A stretch of 64,000 bases of DNA, taken from the NCBI GenBank assembly GCA_030435675.1, contig CM059625.1, positions 434,001-498,000 on the forward strand, given 5' to 3'. The DNA is from Steinernema hermaphroditum (taxonomy: Eukaryota > Nematoda > Chromadorea > Rhabditida > Steinernematidae). Positions 23,177 through 34,630 of the stretch are shown in pieces. Position numbers and translations under genes: made by a program. The notes beneath the pieces were generated by a model, which saw only the letters and a program-made list of their open reading frames with translations, searched no databases and was not told the origin of the DNA. Positions within the stretch are counted from its first letter, which is position 1; every line of letters begins with the position of its first letter.

Positions 23177-26100
23177 TTACTTGCAGGCCATCGGAACTGT
23201 TATTTTGTGGTTCACTTCAGTGTATTCCAGATCGCTGAAGTTCAAGGGTTCGCCTTCCGTCGCCAGATGCCTGAGCTTGGCGATCTCGCCATGTTCGCTG
23301 CGAGGGAAGCAGTAGAAGTCGGTGATGCGGTCGTACGATCGCGAGGGTTTCAATCCTGTTGGGCAGCTGTTCCACATTTTCTTCGAGAAGCAGACGTCGT
23401 GACGGAACTCAAAGATACGATGGACCTTCGTTGCTAGAAGAGAAACTTTCGTTATTTTAAACTCAAAATGTTAACATTTACGTTTCGTGTCCCGCTCCTC
23501 CATTTTGTTGTCGATATCGACGGTTTCACACTGGTCGTCACGAAGAATGTACGAATTTACGAACTCCTGAACGTTTTCGGTAAGCTCATTCTTTGCTGTT
23601 CGGAAAACGTCGCGGCTGTCGTCATTGAAGTGCCCACAGAGACCACACTGGCGTTCGCGGAACTCCTTCGAGATGTGGATGGCCAGATGCTTCTTTCCGA
23701 ACCAGAGTTTGAGTCCTTCGTCGCGGAGATCCAGTGAGGTGAGGTCCACTTGGTCGGAAGATTTGGCGATTCTGAAACGCGTGAGATTGAATTTCGAATA
23801 AACATGGATTCTAATTTACAACAGATTTAAGGTAGAAGTATAAAAAGTGCAATTTATATTTGTATTCTTTTGGTCAATGGAAAGGACTTGCCCAAGCTTT
23901 CGCAGTTCAGTGCGGCCTTCCACGCGAATTCCATCCTTCCTCACCACCAGAGCATTCTCTTTGTCAAAGTAGAGTTCGAGCTCCTTCCTGTTTGTGATCA
24001 CTTTAACGTTCACGGATCCGTGATTCATCTTCTTTGCGAGCACAGCGAACTTCGGAGCGTATCCTGAGCCACAGTCCTTGGCTATAACGGCGTAGCAGTG
24101 GTCGAGTTTCGTATCATACTTTAAACCATCGAATGTCAAAATTGATTTTGGTTCGATTTGGCAAGTTCCTCGAGGGAGTTCATTAGTAAAGGCGGAAGAC
24201 TTGATGCTGGGAACCTTCACTGTATGAGTCCTCGTCTTGTCCATTTCAAAGTTGATTTCGAACAACGGGAAGTACGTAACATTTCCTTGGAGGTCGTTTT
24301 TGAGCACTGAGTACGAGACCATGGGGAAGTTGATGCGGACATGGCGCTGGAGGAGGTGACGGACGTAGTATACGAAGTTCATGGACATCTCCTTGATGCG
24401 GGGCTTTATATTGTACTGCATGGCAAACGCAGTCGATTGGGATCCCTCTCGAAGTGGCCACCCAGTAGCAGTTATCAATTTGAAGGCGGGAGTCGCCTTC
24501 TCCATTCCAGTTCCAATTCCATTGAAGATGACGGAATTCGGCCATGACTGCTCGTTGACGTCGATCATGAAGTTGTAGAACAACGACTGAAGGTCTCCAT
24601 TCAGGTCCGCCTTGTAGATACAGATGTCCGCAAGGTCGCTGTCATTTCTGCAGGTCTTCTTCAGCTCGACATAGTACTTTTTCTTGAATTCGTTACTCAG
24701 CTCAACTGTGAGCTTGTACTGTTGACCTCGAGACTTTGACCACTCAGCAAACTTGCCCTTAACGTCGGCGTGGAAGTGCTGCATATCTGTGATCTCCTTC
24801 ACGTTGAGTTCTTCTATGGGTAGCGCGGTCTGTCTGTTCGACAGCTTTATCATCAAGCTGATGTGGTTCTGTCTTGAATGCGTTGGCTTGACAGCGACAC
24901 TGACCGCCTTGTGTCCGCTGGTGGCAAATGGAAAGTCGGAAACGAAGTGGCGCGCGTAGTGAGCATCCACAACGAACTTGAGGCCGGTGAATTTGCATTC
25001 GAACTCTTCGTCGTAACCAGTGTACTGATCGTGGTCCTGCACTTCGATAAGTTTGTGGGAATTCTTCATTTCACGACCAGCGGTTTGTGGGATCTTTCTG
25101 ATGAAGGCGGACGCACCTCCGATCGCTTTCAGCAACTTCGTTGTCTCGTGAGGCGTCCGAATGTGAACGGTCAAAGAAAATTCTGGGCTGGCTGTCATTT
25201 CGAGCCTTCCGAACAGCGGGAACATTCCGCTGACAATCTGTTCATCCATGACTCCTGAGCTGAACAACGGAGTCCAGGTTTCAACTCTTACAAAGCGATT
25301 GACCATGAGGTGGAGGTTAAGCTTCGGCTCGATCGTGAGGCTCCACTGCTTCGACTTCGATTCGAATTGCGTTTCAATGCTTCCATCCACCGTTATCAAT
25401 ACCGGCATGTTAACAGACATCTTCAAGTCGACTCCGAAGACAGTTGGTATCTTGACAATGGTGTCTTGCATGTTCGTAATCTGGAAGCGATGCACTTCCT
25501 TGCTATTGGAGATCATCTTCGCCAGGATGTCCACGTTAATTTTCTTCTCCGACGTCACGACTTCATTAAGAATTTCTGGAACCGCGGAACTGGGCGTAAT
25601 TTGGATGAACCCGGTGTCGAAGTTGCGGTAGCGAAGATGGATGCCCAAGTAAGGTAATCGAGGAGTAGTTCCGCGATTGACAATGTGGAGCTTCTCCAAG
25701 AGGTTTTGCATGATTCCGACGGGTTTCTTGTAGATCTCTTCGAAGGAAAAGCGTTTTCCGCGGACAAGGATCTCACTGAGCTTAGAGGTGGTCCAGTACT
25801 GTTGCAGCTCAGCGACAATGTCGTCGAGATTTTCTTGCTCAAATCCGATGGCGAGCTGGTTCTTGAAAGTTTCGCTTCGACTGACCACGTCCAGTCCGAG
25901 CATAAGCATCTTCGGCAGAGAGGAAGTTCTTCCGTGGGCGCTCATGTAGTTTAGGACCGTTTGCATGCTGTCCATCTTGAGAAGGTTGCCTCGCAGGAAG
26001 TCATGATCGAAGTATTGCGTAGTTGGAACATTCAGGATTGCCATGGCAGCCTTCATCTTGGAGCTGAGCTCCTTGTCGCAGCAAGTCTTAGAATCGCTAA

Positions 26101-29029
26101 GCTCCTTGACGATGGCATTCATGAATCCTTTAATCTCAACAGCAGGGTCGTTTTTCAAGTTTACGGTGAGCATGTTGACGATAGTGGCCGGTGGATTAGT
26201 GAGCATCACGTGGTAGAGAGCGTTTATGCGGAGAACAGTGTGCTCCTTCGTGTTTAGGATCATGGGCACGAGGATTTCATGAACTTCCTTGGCAATTTTG
26301 TTCCCGACCAAACGAAGGGCATCGATGCTTTGTCCACGCATGGTTACACTTTCAGAAGGGTTCAGAATCACGTGCTTCACTTCGTCGAAAACTTGTTCGA
26401 AACCCGTATTTCCGAGGACCTTCATGTAGACGATTCGCTCGTAGCGTTCTACAGTGCTCTCGAACATCCGCATAATCTCCTGAAAGAACCGCGTGTAAGC
26501 ATTTCATATGTGAAGAATAGAAACTTAGGTTTTCGCGCATTTGCTAATTTGTCATCTGCTAACCATGCTTGTTCTTGTAGTTTAAAATGCAAAACACCCA
26601 AAGCAGTAAGATGGCCTACCTTGACGTATTGTGCCTTCTGATCCTCAGTGCAATGGATGCTTGGTCTGCTTTTTATAACGCGGTAGTGGTTGTCGCTGCA
26701 GACGCGGTTCAGCAACGCTCCCCAAGTGAGCAGGCAGGAGTGGTAGTTGTACTTGTTCGTTTTGATGACCTGCTTTTCGCACAGAGCGCGAACGGTCGTC
26801 ACGGTAACGTCGGTGATAACCTTTGCGTTCAAGAACTGCGGGACGTTCTGAACGGTCTTCTCTGCAGGAACCTCCAGAGCGTCGACCATGAATGCATAGA
26901 GCTTGACCGCGTTGTGATCGCCGGACATGATGAGGAGATCAATGAACAGGTTCGTTCGAACAAGCAGTTCGTCCTATAATAGATGGTTTTAGGCGTGCTC
27001 GTTTCATTTAAAAGAATCAAGATTACCTTGTTGTAGATTCGCTTATCGAGCAGGTAGGTCTTGACATTCTTGAGTTCATCTTCCTTTAGGTAAGGTAGAA
27101 GCTCAGTACTCTGCTGGACTAAGTAGACAGCACGGGTGTCGTAGGCGTCTCTCGAACTCTTGGCGATCTTTTGAAGTTCGTTGAAGTACTTCGTCATCAT
27201 CGTGACACGGTCAGCGACAATGAAAGACGAGTCAACTGTCTTTGAAGAGGCACCTTTGAGGAGCCATTCTTCTTCAGCCTTCCATGATTCGGTGTTGAAC
27301 AACAGCGTCTCCGCATCATTCCATTCGATGCCTCTTCGTTGAGTCCACGTGGATAGTTCGATCTTCATGAGCGTTAATTCGCCCAACGAGACGGTCTTGA
27401 AGGCAATGGCGGTGTCTTTGGCGGTCGAATCAATGTGCTCGGATCGCACAGAGGCCCAGGATACGATAGCGTTGTCGGATCTGTGGGTGTCCTCCAGAAT
27501 GAACTCGTAGACGGTTGAGGTGAGCGGGATTAAAGACTGACGTCCTTCTTTGCAGGGAGCAATGGAAACTGGCATCTGCGAGTCGTATCGAACGACGGGA
27601 CGGGAAGCACAGTTTTGGAAATTGATGGACTTGGACACATTGGACTTGAGTGTTACTTCGTCAACAGTGTAGGTGTACAGTGCCTCGCACTCTCCTTCGA
27701 TCGTGGTCTAAAATGAAATGATTAGGTGTGTGAATAACAAGTCATAAGGTGCACGTCAGAAGTACAGTGCTTACACCAAATGGTAGCAGAACATATACAT
27801 ACATGGAAAATAACGGTAGATCATTTGCGGATCAAAGGCAATTGATGAGAATTTTGGAATTTTTTATGATCATTTTGCAAAGTGAGCCTATTTTGCTGTC
27901 CAGAAATGATAGGTTCACTCAATGTTTTTGTGCAGTTTTCGGCGTTTTTTGTGTCTCTTTCTCCTGATTTTCGCTGCTATTCATGCTTTCACCATATTAA
28001 AAGGACATCGACACTTAGGACCCGAACTTGACCTGCATGCTTAACCGGGTCCCAGAACGACCCGAAAGACAGGATTTTTTCTGGGACCCGGTTAAAAATG
28101 CAGGTCAAGTTCGGGTCCTAGGTGTCGAATGGAAAAGTGATGCCCAAAAGCATATAAATGATCGTATTTGAGCGCCTATGTAATTGGCGCAGAAAACGAT
28201 GTTTTGCGTGGTTTTGGGGAGTTTTGGTGATGAAGGTTTACGTTTTACGTTCGGTATACGTTTACGTTTAACGGTTGGACAGGTCTTCGGACAGAGGACC
28301 ATAATCTGGCCTTTTTCGACCTCTGTTGAGCAAGAAGTGCGACTGGACGCACTGTATAAAATTTGTGCACCAGATAGAATTAGTGATAATAACATTGAAG
28401 GACAGCAACAGCAAAAAAAAACCAACGGTACGCGATGCTGCTTGCAACCGCTTAAAACGAAAGATTCAGCCAGATATCTATGAACAACTGACCTCGGTTT
28501 TGGAAAAGACATGTCCGTTTTCCTCCATAGTCTGGACCTGAAGCAAGTTGACGATACCCTTCTTGACGTTCTTAGACCAGGTACTCTCGTCCTTTTTGAA
28601 AACAATATTCTCAACAATGCCTTTGTGATACCTGGAGCGTAAAACATAGAGATATGTAAGGACTCGACAATCTCACTTCATGACAAAAGGACGCTCGATC
28701 TCCATCATTCGGTTGTCATTGATCTCAAAACTGTCGACGCTGCCTAAGTCCACGATGTCCTGCACCTCCTGACTCTTGTTAGCGTGGACACTTCCGAACT
28801 TCACGTGCTCCAGTTGCACTTGTGCTTCATCGTTGGCGATGAAATTGACTTTGACGATGGCTTGAGTGCGCGAAAGCGAGGCTTCGTTACTTGCGAGGAG
28901 TCCATGGCTGATCTGGGCATCGTAGTGGTATTGATACTCCTGGCCTGACGTGTAGATGGAGTGGAGCGGCAGCGATGCGGTGACAGCGCCGACGAGCAAG
29001 CAGCTCCAAAGCAGCTGCTTCAGGAACAT
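23177..29029 (-). CDS. vit: Vitellogenin (yolk lipoprotein), complete
   Basis: Seven minus-strand exons, 29029-28677, 28631-28493, 27707-27027, 26973-26620, 26479-23820, 23771-23482 and 23433-23177, give 1577 aa with all phases closed. A signal peptide (residues 1 to about 19) begins the protein. The lipovitellin N-terminal module follows; the EGECEALYTY and MRMFESTVERYERIVY segments match nematode vitellogenins. The C-terminus has a von Willebrand type D domain (about residues 1285-1470) with ILTFDGLKY, CYAVIAKDC and CGLCGHFND. Yolk proteins are made in the intestine and taken up by oocytes. The length is near the 1600-1650 aa of C. elegans VIT proteins. No polyserine phosvitin tract is present, as usual in nematodes. 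Whether it is VIT-6-type or YP170-type is uncertain. The exon 5-6 junction inside the D domain is the least certain. Confidence 0.93.
28003..28131. repeat. Imperfect 51-nt inverted repeat (hairpin) in vitellogenin intron 2
   Basis: Arms at about 28003-28053 and 28081-28131 are reverse complements at roughly 47 of 51 positions around a 27-nt loop. Both share the core GGACCCGAACTTGACCTGCA and AACCGGGTCCCAG on the left arm. The loop holds a further ACCCGAA. It may be a small foldback transposable element or a structured RNA. There is no coding content. Confidence 0.8.
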
Positions 29030-29300
29030 GCTGGTGGCAAAGACGAGGATTACCTGATAGGCATTGTTTTATATGGATCATTGTTATCTATTTAGAGGCA
29101 AACTAAAAGTGACAGAACCGCTGATTGACATGTCATTATTTCTCGGCGTCTCCCTCTGCAGAGGTGAACGCACCTGATCAACCATCATTTTTCTATTTCT
29201 TTGATGGATTTTTTGATATTGCTTCATCTATGGAGAATACGGTTCGTTCGCCATCGTACGGTAACTGCTAGGCCAACCAGCTAAACCAGTGTTTTTCCTT
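29030..29300 (-). promoter_or_regulatory. Vitellogenin promoter with VPE1-like and GATA-like sites
   Basis: Upstream of the vitellogenin ATG (minus strand) an exact TGTCAAT occurs at 29130-29124, matching the VPE1 element described in C. elegans vit promoters. GATA cores on the gene strand lie at about 29085-29090 (TAGATAACA context) and near 29300. A GATA core on the opposite strand lies at about 29054. In C. elegans these sites bind ELT-2 and related factors for intestine-specific expression. That the same factors act here is inferred. Confidence 0.55.
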
Positions 29301-31627
29301 ATCTCTCTAGCATAGTATTCGAAGAGCCGTGACCGTTCAGATACAAATTTTCGTATATTGGGATATCCATACTTTCATGAAGTCTATGCTGTTGATCTTG
29401 ATAGTTCCAAATTGTTGCTCTTCCAGCAGAGTAGAACCTCTCCAAATGCAGCTCACACGAACCGATTGCTGTTAAATGTTGCCGATGATCGTAGGTATGT
29501 TTTTTGTCAATCTCGGAAATGTTAACGTTCTGCTCGTACTCTGAGCTGTAAGTGAAGGCTTCACTTCACCGGGATACCATCATTTAATTAAGTAAGCTTT
29601 TGTGGTTCATCGGCATCAAGTTAAATCCAATGTGTTGCATTTCTGTGAATCATTTAAACTCATTCAAAGTGTTATTGTAAAGTAAAGTGCAGAACTGTGC
29701 TTCCGCTTAAACTCTTTGTTCCAGACATGTCAGCAAAACGCGGATATCAGTTATGACAAAGAGGGATCGCAAAATTGTGTTTGGTGCTTGGTTATATCAG
29801 CTGATATTAACATGCAGTTCTTATAGGCAGTCACGATTTAACACTATGGAACTTGCTTTGTTAAACTTTAGTACGTTTTCCGTTCATGGCAGAAATCCAA
29901 CTTGAATTTGCTTTGCGCATACACAAATAGGCAAAGGAACATTAACACAACACCTCATTAAAATTTCAATTTATAGATCAGCATCTGCATAATGCCCCGC
30001 ATGGATGTTACATGTGACCCACTTTTCGGATTAAATCTATCGTGTCGTCGCAATGAGCGATCTCTTTCCTCGGCGGTCGAGATGTAGCCAATCAGCCTCG
30101 AGCCGTCACCGTGGATGGTCGTGCCTCGAAGTAGGATACGATGCCATCTCACCGCCTTCCGATTTGTTTCCTATCCGGTCGGCCGCTATCAAGATATGCT
30201 GATAACAACCAACAGTGCAACCACTATCCGCTTCGTGTTCTCGCGAGAAGTGCAAAAAACGCATCGGGATTGACATGCTGGCGCGAAGAGCAAAGTCGAA
30301 CGTACAACGTTGGTCTGCAGTGTTCAGATTGCTGCCTACCGACCATTACCGTGATCATCCGAACGTGGAGCCGAAATGGAAGCGATCTCAGGGGATGCAC
30401 TTGCATTGAGATGAAATAGGGCAACAAATAAAATTCAAATTTCATAATTCACGTGCCTTTCTGTTTGTTGTTTAAGTATGAAGAGGCATAAAAATCACTT
30501 AAGAGTGAAGGATTAACGATTACGTATAATTCAAAGCGCTCTATGGCCTGAAAACTGAGAGTTAGCAGATTTTAGAAGTGAAATGTTCAACCCAAAATTA
30601 CGCAGAAGCTGTCGACATTTACATGATCCGCTGAACAGTGAACAAAGTTAGAAGAATCACTGTGTGCTCTGTCGTAATTGCTAACAAACGAGAGTGTGTT
30701 CCTCCGTGACCTGAAATGAACTCGCACCGATAACAGCGCACTGCTAGAAAACATTGAACCACCATCCTGAATGTAGCTTTGACAGCCTTAACTCAAACGT
30801 TATGAATATTCATGACGCACGATCATCAAACGTCCTTCTCTTTCAGTTTTGTACATAAAACCAGTGGCATATCTTAAACCAAGCGTCAATCATTGCAGCC
30901 TACAAGGAAACCTACACAAAATCCACGGTTTTTTGACGTTTCGAAGTGCGCATAACAAACGCCCGAAGTGCGGCTAGACACGCCCCATCCATTCGTGGCC
31001 GCCGCCGCCGTCGTCGTTCGTTCTGACTGTTCACACACAGTCTTCGAAGGGAGAGCACGCCTTGCATTGTCCGATCTTCTCGCATCGACCGCATCTGTAC
31101 GCCACACCGTCTTCGTGATCGCATGTTAGCTGTCGTTCCAGCATCTAACCTGAATGTGTTGCTTTGGTTGTTCTCGACAGGAGCATTGAGTCTTCGTTAT
31201 TAGTCAAAGTGAAGGTAGAATTTGACTCGGATTTCGATAAAACAGTGAGATTCTTACCTTCATTTCGATTAGTGACGAGCAAGGCTCAGTGCGCTGTGTG
31301 GTAAGTCCTTCTGGATAATTAGCTACGCTTGAAAAAGCATTCGCTTTGATTAATGTGTTGAAAACGTGATCCGGTCATGATGTACAATCTGTACAGTGTA
31401 ATGAAACAAAGGCGGCATTAGGCGGTACGTTTGCTCAAACATATTTTTGAAGTTTACTTTAGTTTACTTTCCACAGACGAACTCCGTTCATAAAGTTCAT
31501 CGATGCTCTGTAAATCTTGAATATATAGAGCAGGCCTTATTTTTGTACCTTTGTCGTAATGGTTTTAACTAGAATAAACCCGGCTGCGCGCGAATTCGCG
31601 CCCTCCAGGTGCTAAAAGCCAATTAGC
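29301..31627. other. Intergenic, no supportable gene
   Basis: Frames at 29958-30445 overlap on both strands without a clear winner; AATAAA at about 30427 could end a short plus-strand transcript. A CG-rich patch with GCC and GTC repeats lies at 30960-31060 and might be a promoter for an unrecognised gene. I found no domain. Confidence 0.4.
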
Positions 31628-31915
31628 CTGTAGCCCTGCGGGCGGTAAGATTGGCTCTCATGGGTAGGGCTAAAGTTGGGGCCAAAAACTGTAGCCCTGC
31701 GGGCAGCAAGACACCATAGCCCTGCGGGCGGCAAGACACCATAGCCCTGCGGGCGGCAAGATTGGCTCTCATGGGTAGGGCTGAAGTTGGGGCCAAAAAC
31801 TGTAGCCCTGCGGGCGGCAAGACACCATAGCCCTGCGGGCGGCAAGACACTACAGCCCTGCGGGCGGCAAGATTGGCGCTCATGTAAATGGCTAAAGTGG
31901 GCGAAAAGCTGTAAA
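31628..31915. repeat. Higher-order tandem repeat, 111-bp period
   Basis: All units start with GCCCTGCGGGCGGCAAG or a one-base variant. A long module of about 60 bp, carrying ATTGGCTCTCATGGGTAGGG, alternates with two short modules of about 26 bp ending GACACCA. The order is long, short, short, long, short, short, long. Long modules start near 31631, 31742 and 31853, a spacing of 111 bp, which is divisible by three and leaves two minus-strand frames open for 86 and 119 codons. I regard these frames as by-products. The last long module is the most diverged. Confidence 0.85.
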
Positions 31916-32022
31916 GATTCAGGAAACTCGAACCGAAAACACTGCTGGTTACAAAATAGGCAAAAAATCACTCAAAAACAGCAAAAAAAAACTCAAAGCC
32001 TAGCATCGCCAGGGAGATAGTG

Positions 32023-32177
32023 AGCACTACCATCTCAACTGTCTGTGTGGCTCATTGCGAACGTTCTCTGTTTGTAAACGGGCGGTGTCGGGTTCGGTTC
32101 CCCTCGGGGTCCTTATTTTGTGTGGGTGTTTCCGCCGTGCGCACGGAAAAACACACACACACACACACGCACATACA
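32023..32177 (+). mobile_element. tRNA-like SINE candidate, copy 1
   Basis: About 145 bp closely match a second segment at 54227-54368. TGGCTCATTGCG at 32048-32059 resembles a Pol III A box. GGTTCGGTTCC at 32091-32101 resembles a B box. Their 43-bp spacing equals tRNA geometry. CCGTGCGCACGG, a perfect 12-bp palindrome, follows, and the copy ends in a CA-repeat tail. No anticodon arm or acceptor stem pairing is convincing, so it is not a tRNA gene. Confidence 0.55.
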
Positions 32178-33185
32178 CACAGACCAACGGACCCGTCGGT
32201 TCTCCATTTATATATAGGGGATGTTATCAAACTTTATCTGCTGAATTGACTTTAAAATGAATTACAAGTAAAACTGAACATAAAATCACATGGTTTGGAA
32301 ATAATATTTGCGGAACGAGGACCGCATTATATTTTTTCACAGTTATTTCTGAATTGATTTGACCATATGGGATCTTATGCAGTTTGACAGAAGCTTCGCT
32401 AGTGAAAAAGGAACAAACAAATCGATAAATTGTTGCGAAAGATTTGGGGAGAGCGTTGAGGTAAACACATTTAATATCCTTTTTGACACATAGGACATAC
32501 TACGGCGATGTCAATATGCGCTCGTCCTTTGGTAACAAGGCATAGGTAATCATGCCAGGCTGAAAGGCATCATTTCGCTGGTAACTCGGATTTTAATTAG
32601 GAAGAGCGACTGTTTTTATATCCGTTGCATAACGACGAAAAAGCCATTTATAGATCATTGCAATAGCGCTAAAAGTTCATTGGAGTCTGGTGTATGATCA
32701 TCAATGCCCTTTTTATAATTCTACGGGCAATTTAATTTTAATCTCGTCTTATTTATATAGCCTGTTGAAGACTGATTGTCAAAAATACTAGTAGAGGTAA
32801 GCCACACTTTGGGTTTGAGGATTTGTGTTAGCTCTCTAGTGTCAAAACAAATGATACCGCGTATATACAGTGGCGGCCGTATAAATAGCCGCACCCCCTA
32901 CATAAAGTTTCTATTGCCGATTTACCCTGGATTTTAAAATGTGGGCACTAAACCAAGGGCGCTATCAGATGTAGAATTTATCAAGCAGCAAAATGGTCTT
33001 ACTTATTTTCCGTGCAGGACCCACCATGCAGACAGGGAATGTAATACATTCGGCCAGCTCATATTCGGCGCGGCATTATAAATAGCCGCACCCGGAGTTC
33101 CACCATTTTCTGAGTATTTTTTGATGAGTTTTTGGTGTCGTATCGTTTTATTCTTTATTCTATGTTATTTGTGCTCCCACTCTGG

Positions 33186-33570
33186 TATTTAGTTTATCTC
33201 GAACAGGGGAAGGGGTTAACCTATCACATCAAAAAAGAGCCCCGATGCCGATACCCTAAAGAACGACGGTACTCCCCGGGGAATAATCGCCGAGTAACTG
33301 AAAATCTCAGAGACACATGCACTAAACGCTGTAGAGATGGTGTAGAACAACGAAGGAAACCTGAAGAATTCCGTATGAATGCCAAATTCACGACAGAGGT
33401 CGGCCTTTATCGATAGAAAGATCGTCCAAATCTCAGAAGCAGACCGAAAAAAGTCGTTTTTTTGCCGAAGTATCCAATTTCGGCCTGGTTTTTTGGGCTG
33501 TGTGTAGTTGCAACACACTCTTTACGACGTTCACGAACATCTGGCTGTCAAAAACGCCTTCTCTGTGAAA
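33186..33570 (+). pseudogene. Degenerate Tc1-like transposase N-terminal fragment, left arm
   Basis: The plus strand reads, in shifted frames, YPKERRYSPGNN, then TKRCRDGVEQRRKPEEFR, GLYR, a stop, and SRPKKVVFLPKYPISAWFF. These align with the right-arm copy on the opposite strand. The frame is interrupted by a stop after GLYR and further frame changes, so no functional protein is made. Confidence 0.6.
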
Positions 33571-34162
33571 AATCGGAAGGATCTCGGACCGCCGGATCCA
33601 ACTCCCACTATTACAGAGCCACCGTCATGCTTGATTGTGGCCTCCGTATGTACTGGATCGAATTCTTCTCCTATGCACCGTCGTATATACGTTCTCATAA
33701 CCCACACTAGACGATAGAAGTTCAATTTCTCCGTCGAAACAATAATTTGGCCTTGTCTACGGGTTGCTAGTTGAAGTGCTGCTTGGCGGAGGCCATGTGG
33801 GCTTGTCGGTGTATTCTAGATACGTATGATTTTTCGCGGGCAACGCATCTCATCGCCCCTATTTTTTTTACCTGCTGTCGAATAGCCTGCGCGCTCACGC
33901 ACAGCCCAAAAAACGCGGCCGAAGTTGGATACTTCAGCAGAAAAACGACTTTTTTCGGTCTGTCTCTGAGATCCGGACGATCCTTTAATCGATAAAGACC
34001 GTTCTTTTTCATGGCTTTCGCTTCCCTAAAGCACTCTCTAGGTTTCCCCCATTGTTCTATGCCGTTTTCACAGTGTTTTGTGTAACCATCTCCGAGATTC
34101 ATTGTTTCTCGGAGACTCTTTCCCGGGAAGTATCTTTGTTCTTTGGGTACCGGGATGGGCAC
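33531..34162 (-). pseudogene. Degenerate Tc1-like transposase fragment, right arm
   Basis: A minus-strand frame of 131 codons (34162-33767) carries VPKEQRYFPGKS, NGIEQWGKPRECFR and DRPKKVVFLLKYP. A further frame to 33531 reads VWVMRTYIRRCIGEEFDP and TIKHDGGSVIVGVG, typical of the Tc1 catalytic core region. The usual FSDE motif appears as VSTE, so the first catalytic Asp is lost. The C-terminal catalytic part is absent. Confidence 0.7.
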
Positions 34163-34582
34163 TCTTTTGGGGCGTAATACGTTAACCTCATCCGCGGGTG
34201 TAGATGAATTATACAGTAGAGTGGGAGCACAAATAACATAGAATAAAGAATAAAACGATACGACACCAAAAACTCATCAAAAAATACTCAGAAAATGGTG
34301 GAACTCCGGGTGCGGCTATTTATAATGCCGCGCCGAATATGAGCTGGCCGAATGTATTACATTCCCTGTCTGCATGGTGGGTCCTGCACGGAAAATAAGT
34401 AAGACCATTTTGCTGCTTGATAAATTCTACATCTGATAGCGCCCTTGGTTTAGTGCCCACATTTTAAAATCCAGGGTAAATCGGCAATAGAAACTTTATG
34501 TAGGGGGTGCGGCTATTTATACGGCCGCCACTGTACCTCCGCTCAAAGAAATATTGACAGAAACGTAGCGCAACTGCTTTGA

Positions 34583-34588
34583 TTTATT
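34583..34588 (-). promoter_or_regulatory. Polyadenylation signal AATAAA (minus strand)
   Basis: On the minus strand AATAAA lies about 43 bp after the stop of the NKAIN-family gene. It sits between that gene and the transposon right end at 34533. Confidence 0.55.
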
Positions 34589-34630
34589 TAACAAGTTCGT
34601 ACCCGTTTGTATGCTTTACAATTATAAGGA

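Larger units (their letters stand above)
32868..34533. mobile_element. Fold-back Tc1-like transposon with IR/DR ends
   Basis: The element starts CAGTGGCGGCCGTATAAATA and ends with its reverse complement, flanked on both sides by TA, the Tc1/mariner target duplication. Terminal inverted repeats are identical over about 316 bp (32868-33183 and 34218-34533). Each repeat contains TATAAATAGCCGCACCC twice, 197 bp apart (32880 and 33077 on the left), an IR/DR layout as in Sleeping Beauty-type elements. Beyond the identical ends, the two arms stay related but diverged and each encodes a transposase N-terminal piece pointing inward. Total length is 1666 bp. It is not autonomous. Confidence 0.9.

Noticed and set aside
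24246..26641. Many open frames on the plus strand and in other minus frames across vitellogenin exon 5
   Set aside because: All lie opposite or out of frame with the 886-codon vitellogenin exon, which carries the family signatures.
31612..31971. 119-codon minus-strand frame in the tandem repeat
   Set aside because: Its openness is explained by a 111-bp repeat period divisible by three; no start context or domain.
32048..32101. Functional tRNA gene
   Set aside because: Box-like motifs are present but no acceptor stem or anticodon arm pairing could be drawn, and the segment is repeated elsewhere with a CA tail.
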